A DNA stretch of 64,000 nt from Clarkia xantiana subsp. parviflora. Taxonomy: Eukaryota > Streptophyta > Magnoliopsida > Myrtales > Onagraceae. A model generated the notes under the pieces. That model was not told where the DNA came from. It saw nothing but the letters and a program-made list of their open reading frames with translations, and did not search any database. Below are positions 22,631-33,417 of this stretch, piece by piece. The DNA lies in assembly GCA_036873135.1 (NCBI GenBank), contig JAPTYO010000008.1, positions 40,710,819 to 40,774,818 on the forward strand, read 5' to 3'. The position numbers were made by a program, and so were the translations under genes. The stretch's first letter is position 1, and each line of letters starts with the position of its first letter.

Positions 22631-22935
22631 ATGTTCCTTCCGGATGGACCCTTAAATCGAAAATTCATTCATGTAAGAAATAAGAGCCATTAAACTGGTT
22701 GCAAGAACCCTAGAAACCCAATTTATTGGAAGAACATCAACAACAAATCTTCTCATGTATGCTTCAAACTAAACAAATCATTCAATTCAGAGAAAAGCTT
22801 ACCCAAGCAGAAAACTTATGCAAAGGAATGGAAGAGTACTATGAATTTAAACGAAGAAGAAACAAACAAACCATGTGAGGGGCGGTCGAAGAATAGATCT
22901 GACAATCAGAGAAGGTTGACTGACCCTTTCATCTA
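22631..22935. other. host-side flank of E2
   Basis: Left flank of the E2 insertion. A short plus-strand open run (from 22841) with many charged residues ends inside the LTR. Without E2 it would continue into the GC-richer DNA after 33417. No family is recognised. Confidence 0.3.
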
Positions 22936-23757
22936 TGATGGATATACGCCCAATTTGAACCCGTTGACTTCCGAACCGTTGTATTTTTATCGTCCCATCG
23001 CCAATTGTAAATCGAAACTTCAACCCGGACACTTCGCGAGAACATCGACGGCTCGGACGGGGCCGAAGTGCCCGTCCGGCCGAGGCGAACTCACCTAGGT
23101 GAGGTTGGGTGGCCACACCCGACCTCCCCCAGGGGAGATCGGGTGGACCAACCCGATCTCTCCTAGGAGAGATCGGGTCGGCCAACCCGATCCCTCCTAG
23201 GAGGGATGGGGTTGGCCAACCCCACCCTCCCTAGGAGGGGTTGGGTGTCCTCACCCAACCCCTACCCTTGGGGGTCAGATTTCTCCCCCCCCAAGGGCCC
23301 CGACATCACTTTCGGACTCCCACGCTCGGTCCACTCCGCCTACCTCCTCCGAATCCTAAGGTCTTAATTATGCGCTTAAAGGTTAATTAATTGTGTTTAA
23401 AGGCTAACGATGTCATTAAGCCACCTTAATGACACCGGTGCCTATAAATACCCCACCTTTACAACTCATTTGATCATCTTGGCCATTTGGACATTTTAGC
23501 TCTGACATCTCTCTAGCTTTATCTCTCTAGAAGAATACTGACTTAGGCATCGGAGAGGGTTCACCAGGCACCACCCCCTCCGTGTCTGGTATTGCCCCTT
23601 CTGCAGGGTAGAAGGAGAGAAGAAGCAAAGGAAGGAAGGAAGGAAAGAAGAAGATAGACTAAGGCAGAGCAGCTCAGGAACATCGGATCGCACACATCCC
23701 TCGTAAGGAGTGAGATCAAAGCCGACCCCCCGTTGACCTAGATCTCATAACTTAACA
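22936..23757 (+). repeat. E2 5' LTR (822 bp)
   Basis: Runs from tgatggatatacg to cataacttaaca. U3 holds a dense series of palindromes at 23090-23275. The TATA box cctataaata is at 23441-23450, and the conserved U5 box aggcatcggagaggg is at 23545-23559. A run of ggaagg units near 23630 lies in U5. Confidence 0.97.
23090..23275. repeat. palindrome array in the E2 U3
   Basis: Successive perfect or near-perfect inverted repeats alternate between centres cctagg and centres ggccaacc or ggaccaa: ctcacctaggtgag (23090-23103), gatctctcctaggagagatc (23155-23174), atccctcctaggagggat (23190-23207), ggggttggccaacccc (23208-23223), and longer stems between them. The right LTR carries the same array at about 32746-32931. 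Such DNA can fold into a chain of hairpins as RNA or cruciform. Confidence 0.9.
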
Positions 23758-23758
23758 C

Positions 23759-23775
23759 TTGGCGCCGTCTGTGGG
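23759..23775 (+). promoter_or_regulatory. E2 primer-binding site
   Basis: ttggcgccgtctgtggg begins one base past the LTR, the same as in E3 and E4. It primes reverse transcription. Confidence 0.88.
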
Positions 23776-23808
23776 CTTCGAACAGAAAGCCTGGCAATTA
23801 CACGAGCT

Positions 23809-26800
23809 ATGACGAACAGTAGGGTGTCCAGGCCCCAACGCCCACCCGGGGGCAATGGGCGGAGAAGAGAACCCATACCCCCAGGGAGGCAGCCTAACCC
23901 TGGGAAGCAACCAATGCATCCAGAGCCCCAAGAAATACCACAGCCTCCTCAACAACAGAACAACCAGGAGGGAGGACCTTCACGCCCAGCTGGGGCTGAG
24001 TCCTCCACAGCCTCCACCCCCCGGACAAGAAGGCCACAGAGAGCAAGAGGACAACAGGGAGTGCCTTCCCACAACACGGCACCCCCTGAGGGATACTATT
24101 ATGAGGAGCAACCCCAAAGGTACCCATATGGGATGCCGGCACAAAGAGATGATAACCGCGCCCACACAGCATATGCAAGGCCGGCATACACCCAAGGGAC
24201 TTACACTGAAGCTCATGAAGAGGAGCAGATCCCAGCAGAAGAGTACTACTCGCACCCTCGAGCAGGGCAGCGAGAGGAACAAAGAAGATATCACCAGGAG
24301 CCACCCCCAGAGGGAAGGCAACAATTTGTGCCTCCTAGGCAACAGCAGAGCAACAGGGCTTACACCCCGCTGGGAGAGGAAAGACAAGCAAGACCTCCAA
24401 GGAGGTAGGATTTCTATGAAGCACCCCAGCAAGCGTATCAAGAGTACACCTACAGTCCATACCAGCAGGGACAAGGGAACCCAGTAAGCCCAGTCTACAA
24501 CTACAATGGGTATCAGAGGGGTTATACTCCGGCACAGGTGATGATCACCCCGGAGGAGATAGAAGCCATGATAACCCGGAAATTGAATGAGTCAAAGAAA
24601 CCCAGCCTGCATTGTCTAAGTGACAAGACGAACCACCCTTTCACAAGGGAGCTGGAGATGAACAGGGTGCCAGACTCCCTGCACACTGTGCAAATTGCAA
24701 AGTACAATGGGAAGGGAGACCCCCTAGAGCATATCCAACAGCATGAGGCCTCTCTATTCGGGAGGACAACTGATGAAAGATACAAGGCACTCCTTTTCCC
24801 AAACACCCTATCAGGGGTGGCCTCACATTGGTTCTTCAGCCTGCCCTCTGAGAGCATCCACTCATGGGAGCAGCTAAAAGCTAAGTTTCTGCAGAGATAC
24901 CTAGGGGAGAGGAAACTCCTCAAGGGAACAGGCTCCATTGATGACGTAAAACAAGAATACGATGAATCCCTGGCCAGCTACTATACTAGGTTCAACCAGA
25001 ATATCGCAGACATCCAGGGAGACATCACTGAAGGGGAGATAATCCGAGCCTTTATCAGAAACTTAGGTCGCTTTGGGTCAACATTGGCTGAAAAGATGGC
25101 CAAAAAGCCAGCGAGCACCTTGGAGGAGCTTGCAGGGAGAGTTAAAACGCATATTGACCTTGAGAGGCACAGGGCAAGCAAAAAGGCCAAAATCCAGGCA
25201 GCCAAGGAGGATAATCAAAGGCCAAACAAAGGCAAGCCACCCCAGGCACCGCAGCATGCAAGGCAGCAGGAATGGCGTCCACCGCAGCAAAGAAACCAAA
25301 TGGGTGAACCCTTAAAGGCTAGAGAAATAAACGTCATTAAGTTCATCCCACTAAACGCCACTCCAGCCACCGTACTTAGAGAGATGCGGAACCAAAAGCT
25401 TTGGTCACCCCCTGCAAGGTGGAGAGCCCCAATGGTAGGAAATCACAAGGATAGATGGTGTGACAACCATGAGGCTTATGGTCACGACACAAATGAATGC
25501 TTTAGCCTAAAGCTAAGCATAAACAACATCGTCCAGAGGGGAGAGCTGAAGCAATTCGTAGACCATGGGGGCAACAGTATGCAACCAGGGCCATCACAGA
25601 AGGACAAGGGCAAGGGAAAGATAGACTACAACCCTCCACCCAACAAAAGAGGAGTCATAAATATGATACATGGGGGAGTAGCATCGGGTGGCCCAAATGC
25701 TAATGCAAGAGAGGTCTATGCATCCAAGCTAAGCTCAGTGCCAAGGTGGAGAAAAAGGCCAAGAGAAGGAGAAGAAGTGAAGATCGAGTTCTCGGAGAAG
25801 GACAAGAGCCACATCGTCTTTCCACATGACGATGCTCTAGTTATTACTTTAGATATTGACAATTTTGATGTAAAGAGAATTTTGGTGGATGGGGGTAGCT
25901 CAGCTGACCTCCTAAGCCTGAGAGTGCTGGAAGAGATAGGGAAAACCAAAGCAGACATCAAACCGGTCAACTTCCCTCTAGTTGGCTTCTCAGGGGCAAC
26001 AAGTTACCCCCTGGGAATGATAACCCTACCAGTGACCATGGGCCAAGGATGGACCCAGCTGAAGGTAAATGTCAATTTCTTGGTGGTTGAAAGCCTGGGA
26101 GCCTACAATGTGATCCTAGGAAGGACAACCATAAACCCATATGAAATAGTGCCATCCACTGTTCACCAGAAGTTGAAGTACATCACGGAGAACGGGGTTG
26201 GAGAGGTCCTGGGTGATCAACGCACCGCAAGGCAATGCTACGTCAACTCAATGAGACGTGGATCACACGGGACAGATACAGTGGCGGTAGTCATGGTAGG
26301 GGCCAACCAGGACAGAAGAAGGAGGGGAAGGAGACAAAGGCAAGGAAGGAGGAGGAATGGAGTGACACTCCGTTTGAGCAGGCAGTTTTTTCAAACAGTG
26401 CCTACAAGGAGACACAGGAGCAAGGCTGTGAAGGTGACATCCATACCTTGGCAGCCAGACACCATAATAGGGAACAGGACAAGGAACTCCATCCTAAAAG
26501 GCTTCCGCTACATAGATGATATCAAGCAAATGCCACGGGAGTCTATATCAAGCTATTTCCAGAGATTCTTCAATTATGGTGCCAACATGGACATCACAAG
26601 GGGAGAAGCAGTAAGGGCATTCATTAGAAACATGCATCCAAACTCATTCGGGGCCTATGGAGGACTCTATGAGATGGTCGTGACGAACACAATGAGAGAG
26701 CTCAAGGCAAGGCTGGACAAAGCATTTGCACAGGAAGCGGAGCAATTGGATGACACTCCAAAGAGAGGAAAAGAAATGGACACATTGGGAGGAGGTGTCA

Positions 26801-27057
26801 ATTTCACATTCACACCCCTCACACTCAGCATAGAAGAAATTTTCCACAAGCACCTCAAGCAAGAGCTACCAACATGCAGGGAGGAAGGCAAGGCCTTCCT
26901 AGGAAGAGATGCACAGGGTTGGTGTGAATACCATGGGACCTGGGGGCATCAAACCAATGACTGCATGGTGTTGAAGGTGGAAGTGGAAGAAATAATTTAC
27001 AATAGAGGCTTCAAGGAGTACGTGGCAACAGACACAATGGCCACCCCATATCCTTAG
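23809..27057 (+). CDS. gag: E2 gag - protease - second gag half, one in-frame TAG
   Basis: A single frame of 1,083 codons is open except for a TAG at 24406-24408. Residues before it are Pro/Gln/Arg-rich. After it comes a gag capsid (FPNTLSGVASHWFFSLP, SIHSWEQLKAKFLQRY, ITEGEIIRAFIRNL), a zinc knuckle WCDNHEAYGHDTNEC (25456-25500, a C-H-H-C pattern), then the protease with DGGSS at 25888-25902 and RTTINPYEIVPSTVHQK. Where RT should start, a second gag C-terminal half follows: IDDIKQMPRESISSYFQRF, GEAVRAFIRNM and a second knuckle WCEYHGTWGHQTNDC (26920-26964), ending at the TAG at 27055. The second half differs strongly from the first, so it was gained from another gag rather than by a recent tandem copy. 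It may broaden RNA or partner binding; that is inference. Confidence 0.88.
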
Positions 27058-27309
27058 TTTCATATCTAGCATTTTGCATGTTTCACCTTTACAAGCTTTT
27101 CAAAAACAACTATTGAGAAAGAGAACTCACGAAGTTACTCCAACTCTACAACTATCTTTCATTCCTACAAAGGATGTCTTGGTGCACCAAGGCATCCCAA
27201 GTGTACAAAAACATGAATGCTCCTAAGGGAGTAGTAGTTACTCAAAAGTATTTTCCAGTGAATGCAGTGGTATAACCACGAAGTTATCCTTACACAGATA
27301 CGACTTCAA

Positions 27310-27785
27310 GTCAATGACAGGTTCGACGCCCCCAAGAGCGTATCTTGAGAGTAGTGTTCATACTACGACCTTCGACGCCCCCAAGAGCGTATCTTGAGAG
27401 TAGTTATTACACTATGACCTTCGACGCACCAAGAGCGTATCTTGAGAGTGGTTTCCAAAAACCACGAACTTCGACGCCCCCAGGAGCGTATCTTGAGAGT
27501 AGTGTTCATACTACGACCTTCGACGCCCCCTAGAGCGTATCTTGAGAGTAGTTATTACACTACGAATTCGACGCACCAAGAGCGTATCTTGAGAGTGGTT
27601 TCCAAAAACTACGATTTCGACGCCCCCAGGAGCGTATCTTGAGGTAGATTTGCAACCTACCAGATTCGACGCCCCCAAGAGCGTATCTTGAGGTAGAAAA
27701 AACACTACCAGTTCGACGCCCCCAAGAGCGTATCTTGAGGTAGATTTCAAACTACCAGTTCGACGCCTACCAGGAGCGTATCTTT
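27310..27785 (+). repeat. E2 minisatellite A (about 48-bp unit)
   Basis: About ten units begin with ttcgacgcccccaagagcg and continue tatcttgagagtag or ttgaggtaga, with variable tails. Short frames that read through it are artefacts of the repeat. It lies just after the coding frame, where E3 and E4 have their own, different repeats. Confidence 0.92.
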
Positions 27786-28110
27786 GGTCTAACCTGAGCC
27801 CTCCGGGAGCCTATCCCGTGAAACGTTAAGTGCCGTCCGAGAGCCTGTCTCGTGAACAGATTTTGACACCCGTCAAGAACGTATCGGTGGACTAACCTGT
27901 GCCCTCCGGGAGCCTATCCTGTGAAACGTTAAGTGCCGTCCGAGAGCCTGTCTCGTGAACAGATTTTGACACCCGTCAAGAACGTATCGGTGGACTAACC
28001 TGTGCCCTCCGGGAGCCTATCCTGTGAAACGTTAAGTGCCGTCCGAGAGCCTGTCTCGTGAACAAATTTCGACGCCCACCAAGAGCGTATCTTTGGTCTA
28101 ACAGTACAAC
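27786..28110 (+). repeat. E2 minisatellite B (103-bp unit, about three copies)
   Basis: The word ctaacctg recurs at 27789, 27892 and 27995, exactly 103 bp apart. Each unit holds gccctccgggagcctat, aacgttaagtgccgtc and gagcctgtctcgtgaac. The last unit returns to the minisatellite A theme (cgacgcccaccaagagcgta). Units are nearly identical, so amplification is recent. Confidence 0.95.
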
Positions 28111-28595
28111 GTATACCGTGTAAGGGGTATCAGAAGAGATCATCACACCATTCTTAGAAGGATACCATGCTTAGAAGGATACCATGCTCAGAGGGATACC
28201 ATGAGAAAGAAATTTCTAAGTAAAGTAATGTGAAGAACAAGTAATGTTTTTTCTTTATGAAATGGCAGGTAAGACATGAAGGAAAGCACGAAAGAAGGAT
28301 AAGTAAAGGAAACACACCAAGGAAAGGGTCCATACCCAAAGAGCCATACACAAGGCATAGGGAGACATCATGAGAAGAGATATATACAAAAGCATGAGAA
28401 GCACTAATGTAAAGGCAAACGAACCACGTAGTCAACAACACAATGCGACAAAGGAAAGTAACAACAAACACCATCACAATCTCAAAGGACACTCAACCCA
28501 TACAAGGGGAGAAGGATTGTAATTATATACAAGGATAGCATGAGATAAACACGTCAGTCAGAACCTTCGGGGGAGTCACCCTCACCCCCTGAAGC
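28111..28595. other. E2 spacer between repeats and accessory gene
   Basis: A-rich DNA with a three-fold aaggataccatgct-type repeat at 28156-28205. No coding frame with support. It would be the 3' untranslated part of the antisense gene. Confidence 0.5.
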
Positions 28596-31010
28596 TTAAC
28601 CGCCAGCGGAAATGGATGAAGAGGAGGAGTCTGAGGTACCAATCTCCACAGGTGTAGCATCCACCTGGGCAGGGGCAGGCTCGTCTGCAACGGCAGCCTG
28701 ACCCATCAGAACAGTCGCGTAGCCAGTGGCGTATGGCCCAAAGTCACCAAGGTCACCAAACGGGAACTGAGGATCAATCCGGTAAATGTGATCAACCAGA
28801 TACTCACCGAACTGGTTCATCTCCTGAGTGAGACGCGTGCTATAATCGGCGGTGAAAGCAGATGAGGCCTTGTACTCAGAAACCGCAACAGCCTCTCCTC
28901 AGCACGACACTTAGCCTCCAACTTCCGTAACTCCTCAGAATGGAGCGATGCTGCAACCTCAGCTTCCCGACGCAAACTGCCCACAGTGGTCTCAAGCAAG
29001 GACACCTGGTCCTGGAGCTCCTGCATCCTCAAATCAGATAATCGCGCCTTCTCAGCAGCAGTAGCGACCTCCGCCTTGAGAGAGACCTGGCTGTCCTCAA
29101 GGGTCTTCCTCTCGTCAGATAACTCGAGCACGAGCGAGGACATGTTCACCATATCAGATATACCCTAACAATTCAAACAAGGGATGAGTAACCGAAAGAT
29201 AGACATTATGAAAGAAATAAGAGGAAAGCAAAGAACAACTCACAGGTGCATAACGAGAAAGTACCCCTTGAACAAAGCGCCGAGTCTCCCCAGGAGACTT
29301 GGGCGGAGCAACACGATCCCCAGGGGGAACGGCACCGCGGAGTACGCGGACACCAACCTCAGGAGTCCGCAAAGAGGAGGTGCTATCGAAGTGGAACTCC
29401 TTCAGACCAGCGAAAGGAGTCCACTCAGACCCAATAACATCTTCATCAGTGAGACGGGCGAAATCCTTCCGACTTAAAGTCGGAGGCCCACCTACACAAG
29501 CAAAGCAAGTCAAGGGAGAACATAAACATAGAAGGATCAGCAACAAGGTAGAGATCATACATGAGGACCGCGCCCTCGGCTGGGGGGCAGGGGAACCACC
29601 ACCAACAGGTCGCTTCCCTTTGTCAGCCAGGGAAGGCACCTCTTCGACCACCATCTCCTTATCACGAGATGGGATCGGAGGACGAGCAGTAGGCGAAGCA
29701 GGATCCACAACCTTCTTTCGCTTAGCAGCCGAGGCCCCGGCCTCAGAATCAGATCTCCGCGGCTTGGACTTGGAAGGTCCAGAATCTCTGCCAACGGAGA
29801 CGACCCTCTCAGTCACCAAGGGGGAGCGCCCTAGCAAGGTAAGAAAAACAAAATGAAAACATAGGTTATACCATAAAGAAGCAAATAGGAGAAAGCATAC
29901 CAGAGGCCCCAGCCTTCTTCCCAGGCAGGGGGGATTTCTTCAAAGCAGAACTAGAAGGAGCCTTCCTCTTGCTCAGATCAACAGGGGCTCCCTGCACGTT
30001 ATAGGTTTTTCCATGAAACCAACCTACAAAGGAAGAGCAGAAGGTAAATAAAGATGGAAAGACCAAGTGACATACCGAACCCCCGGAGTCAGGAGTCAGA
30101 CTGATCCCGGCCTCGTAAAGATCCGTCTCAGTCACTAAGGACACGGGACAGTATGACCGAGTCCTGTTGCTCTCGTGAATAATCTTCATAGTCTTCAAAT
30201 CAACTGAAGAGAACTCTCCAAAAGCAGGCCAACCATCGGACCGATCCTCATTCAAGACCGACCAAGTGACGTATCGGTCCGTAATGAAGAAGTAATGCTT
30301 AGCCCAGTGACTGGCCGAATTGTCACTCTGGGTCACGAAACGGAGGGAGGTATCCCACTCGACCCCACTCAACCCGAAATCGGCGAATCGGGGATCTTTG
30401 AAGGTCGGATGGCGAGTTACGAAACTCGCAAACCCCACCTTCGTCCGGTACTGGAACCGATAGAAACATCGGAATAGAACAAGAGAGTACTTCCAGGAGT
30501 ACCAATGGCACAATACCCGGAAGCCCACCCAGACACGAAGGGCACTGGGGGCAAGGTTCACAGGAGAAATCCTGAAGAACCTACTCAACTCTACAAGCTC
30601 GTCACAGTAAGGCAACCTCAGCCCGAATCGGATCTGGGAAGGGTACACGGCGACCTTCCCTATAGGAGGCTCCGTCACCGTCTCGCGAGTATTCCCCAAG
30701 GAGGGGAGAAAAGGATACAGAGGCTCATCTAGGGGACAGATATCTCCTAGGGTAACATGTTCATTGTAATCGGACCTAGTGAGATGGTTCTCCGACAGGA
30801 TAGCGAGACCTAAGGCAAAGGTAGCAGGAAACCCCAAAGCACGAATCAAATTTCGACTAACACCCCAATGAAGGTCACGGTACTAAGCTAGCAATAGGAA
30901 AGGAAATAATGAGACCGAAAAGGAAGAGAAAAAGGAACTCACTCATCCTTCGGAGAATACGACGTCTCTGAAGAGTCTGCGTACGCGGACACCACCAGGA
31001 GTATAGTACC
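28596..31010 (-). CDS. E2 antisense accessory gene, spliced
   Basis: Reading right to left: a first exon ending SSETSYSPKDE before gtgagt near 30950; an exon to about 30081 with RFGLRLPYCDELVELSRFF, LAPSALRVWVGFRVLC and SLVLFRCFYRF; then Lys/Ser-rich exons (SKPRRSDSEAGASAAKRKKVV) with introns near 30030-30080, 29845-29880, 29495-29565 and 29160-29245; then a coiled coil (SLVLELSDERKTLEDSQ on) and an acidic Ser-rich tail. The central domain matches the accessory proteins of E3 and E4 and the family known in plants as putative gypsy-type transposon (PF04195-like). A one-base shift near 28890 breaks the coiled coil from the tail. The extreme 5' exon is unresolved. Function is unknown; such antisense extra genes are known from Tat elements. 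Confidence 0.7.
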
Positions 31011-31320
31011 TGCCACGACACGACAAATATCAAGACAAGGAAAATTTCCGAAGAACCGGAAATACTCCGACACCCGACCAACGACAACAATCAAAGATCC
31101 AAAGACATCCAGCAAAGATAGTCAACATGAACCAAGAACACCACAACAACCAAGTTGGGTAATTTATCCGAGCCTAAGGTCGGGTTTTGGAAAAAATTAC
31201 CATTATACCCTCCAACAAAGATTAACGCACCAATGGCGGCACGACATCAAATTCAAGACCGGGATAGCCCAATCGGACAAAAAACCATATCCGGACGACC
31301 GGCAAACATTTTTTCCCAAA
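31011..31320. other. E2 5' region of the antisense gene
   Basis: A-rich on the plus strand, no supported frame. It probably holds the leader or first intron of the antisense gene. Confidence 0.4.
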
Positions 31321-31940
31321 ACCCATGACTACCAACGGCTATCTACGGCAATCCCACATTCAATCAAATTTCGGCAATCAAGCATCGGAAATCAAGCATC
31401 GGCAACCAAATATCAACGATTCAAAAATCAACGTTTCACACGGTAACGGAAGGGAAAAGAGCGGACCTTCGGAAAACCCGACCCGATGTGATAAACGGGT
31501 CCGGAATTCGAATTTGAACGTTGCCGGGAATCAGGTCCTCGCCGGAAATCGGACCCCGTCGTCGCCGGAACTGGTTTCGGTCGCCCCACCCTCGCCGGAA
31601 GCCGCCGTGGGTCACACCGGAACTGCTTCCTATCGCCGCCGACAACCCCCGCTGGACCTGGTGCCGTCGCCGTCAGAGGTGAGCTCGTCGTCGATCACCG
31701 TCGTCGTCCGTCCAATGCCGTCGCCGGAGGAAGACTCACCGTCGAAGCATCCCGACGCCGCTGCTCGATTGGTCACCACCCTCCGCCGGCCAAGCTCGTG
31801 CCGTGTCGCCCAGGTCCGTCAGCCGCCGTCTCGAGCTGCTGGTCCGCCAATCGCCTTCGCCCGTGCTGGTGGTTCCCTCCCGCCGGAGCTGCTGGCCGGA
31901 TTTTTACTCCTTGGTGAAAATTTCGGCCGGCCCTAACCTT
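31321..31940. other. E2 GC-rich block upstream of the antisense gene
   Basis: The block from about 31440 to 31935 is dominated by cgccgg, cgtcgt and ccgccg words. A plus-strand frame of 203 residues reads through but is Pro/Ser-rich with no motif, so I do not call it a gene. Its place suggests promoter or leader DNA of the antisense gene. Confidence 0.4.
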
Positions 31941-32580
31941 GGGGGTGCTCTCAAAACTTTTCTTGCTCTCCAAGGGTGAGTGAAGGGGGAAGATGGTGGC
32001 TATGGTGATTCTTTGAGGTATTTTTCTAACTCCTTTCTATATTAAAAGATGATAGGGTTTTTTAAAAGGGTTTTAATCACCACCATCCATCTATCTTTAA
32101 ATGAAATCTAAGGGTCAAGGAAAAACCATCATTTTTATCCCTTTCACCTATAGCTAAGTATATCTCTATTCTTAGAAGAATTATCAAGATAGTTTTATTT
32201 TTGAGCATTCCATACTTAGGAAAACTTTTAGCCAAAACTAAATTTTTCCTCACTTAGATAGAATCCCGGCACGAATTTGAAGCATAAGTCATTTAATTAC
32301 ATTCGTATCACACCCCTGTGCAAGTGTGTATTTTTTGAGTAGGCACCTGTAGCAGAGATAAGTTTATTACTCCTATCTTAGACGGACGCGTGCCTAGGCA
32401 CACGTCCGTGCTAATCTGACATTTTCAATTCCTCTATCTCATTAGACAGGGGGCAGAGTCGGAGGCACGCATCCATGGGTAAGCAAACATACAGACAAAG
32501 AAGGTAAAACCCCGGTTTCAAATTGCGCGTGTCATACCATCCTAAAATAGAGTCAATCAAGGGTTAGGCCATTGGTTGAC
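31941..32580. other. E2 3' spacer
   Basis: AT-rich DNA without a supported gene. It carries two related words, ggcacctg and tgcctaggcacacg, and short repeats of acctatct type. It leads to the purine tract before the 3' LTR. Confidence 0.4.
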
Positions 32581-32591
32581 TCGGGGGCATG
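32581..32591 (+). promoter_or_regulatory. E2 purine tract
   Basis: tcgggggcatg lies directly before the 3' LTR. E3 and E4 have cttgggggcaaa at the same place. It primes plus-strand synthesis. Confidence 0.7.
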
Positions 32592-33412
32592 TGATGGATA
32601 TACGCCCAATTTGAACCCGTTGACTTCCGAACCGTTGTATTTTTATCGTCCCATCGCCAATTGTAAATCGAAACTTCAACCCGGACACTTCGCGAGAACA
32701 TCGACGGCTCGGACGGGGCCGAAGTGCCCGTCCGGCCGAGGCGAACTCACCTAGGTGAGGTTGGGTGGCCACACCCGACCTCCCCCAGGGGAGATCGGGT
32801 GGACCAACCCGATCTCTCCTAGGAGAGATCGGGTCGGCCAACCCGATCCCTCCTAGGAGGGATGGGGTTGGCCAACCCCACCCTCCCTAGGAGGGGTTGG
32901 GTGTCCTCACCCAACCCCTACCCTTGGGGGTCAGATTTCTCCCCCCCCAGGGCCCCGACATCACTTTCGGACTCCCACGCTCGGTCCACTCCGCCTACCT
33001 CCTCCGAATCCTAAGGTCTTAATTATGCGCTTAAAGGTTAATTAATTGTGTTTAAAGGCTAACGATGTCATTAAGCCACCTTAATGACACCGGTGCCTAT
33101 AAATACCCCACCTTTACAACTCATTTGATCATCTTGGCCATTTGGACATTTTAGCTCTGACATCTCTCTAGCTTTATCTCTCTAGAAGAATACTGACTTA
33201 GGCATCGGAGAGGGTTCACCAGGCACCACCCCCTCCGTGTCTGGTATTGCCCCTTCTGCAGGGTAGAAGGAGAGAAGAAGCAAAGGAAGGAAGGAAGGAA
33301 AGAAGAAGATAGACTAAGGCAGAGCAGCTCAGGAACATCGGATCGCACACATCCCTCGTAAGGAGTGAGATCAAAGCCGACCCCCCGTTGACCTAGATCT
33401 CATAACTTAACA
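32592..33412 (+). repeat. E2 3' LTR (821 bp)
   Basis: Same as the left LTR apart from one missing a near 32950. TATA at 33097-33105, U5 box at 33200-33214. Followed by the target duplication atcta. Confidence 0.97.
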
Positions 33413-33417
33413 ATCTA

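Larger units (their letters stand above)
22936..33412 (+). mobile_element. E2: complete non-autonomous Tat-like LTR element, 10,477 bp
   Basis: Flanked by the 5-bp duplication atcta (22931-22935 and 33413-33417). LTRs of 822 and 821 bp differ, as far as I can read, by one missing a near 32950. The interior holds a primer site, a gag-protease-gag' frame, a minisatellite, an antisense spliced gene and a purine tract. RT, RNase H and integrase are absent, so it must depend on another element for copying and insertion. The near-identical LTRs show it inserted recently. It is the best preserved whole element of the window. Confidence 0.95.

Noticed and set aside
22847..23185. 112-residue minus-strand open frame in the E2 LTR and its partner near 32557-32841
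   Set aside because: It runs through the LTR palindrome array and has no motif; repeat by-product.
23809..24487. overlapping frames in all three phases at the start of E2 gag
   Set aside because: Only the frame continuing into capsid, knuckle and protease has homologous motifs; the others are shadows of Pro/Gln-rich DNA.
27310..28110. regularly spaced repeats that could suggest a CRISPR array
   Set aside because: Plant retrotransposon minisatellite with contiguous units and no unique spacers.
31325..31936. 203-residue Pro/Ser-rich plus-strand frame
   Set aside because: Low-complexity GC-rich DNA upstream of the E2 antisense gene; no domain and opposite to the likely transcript.
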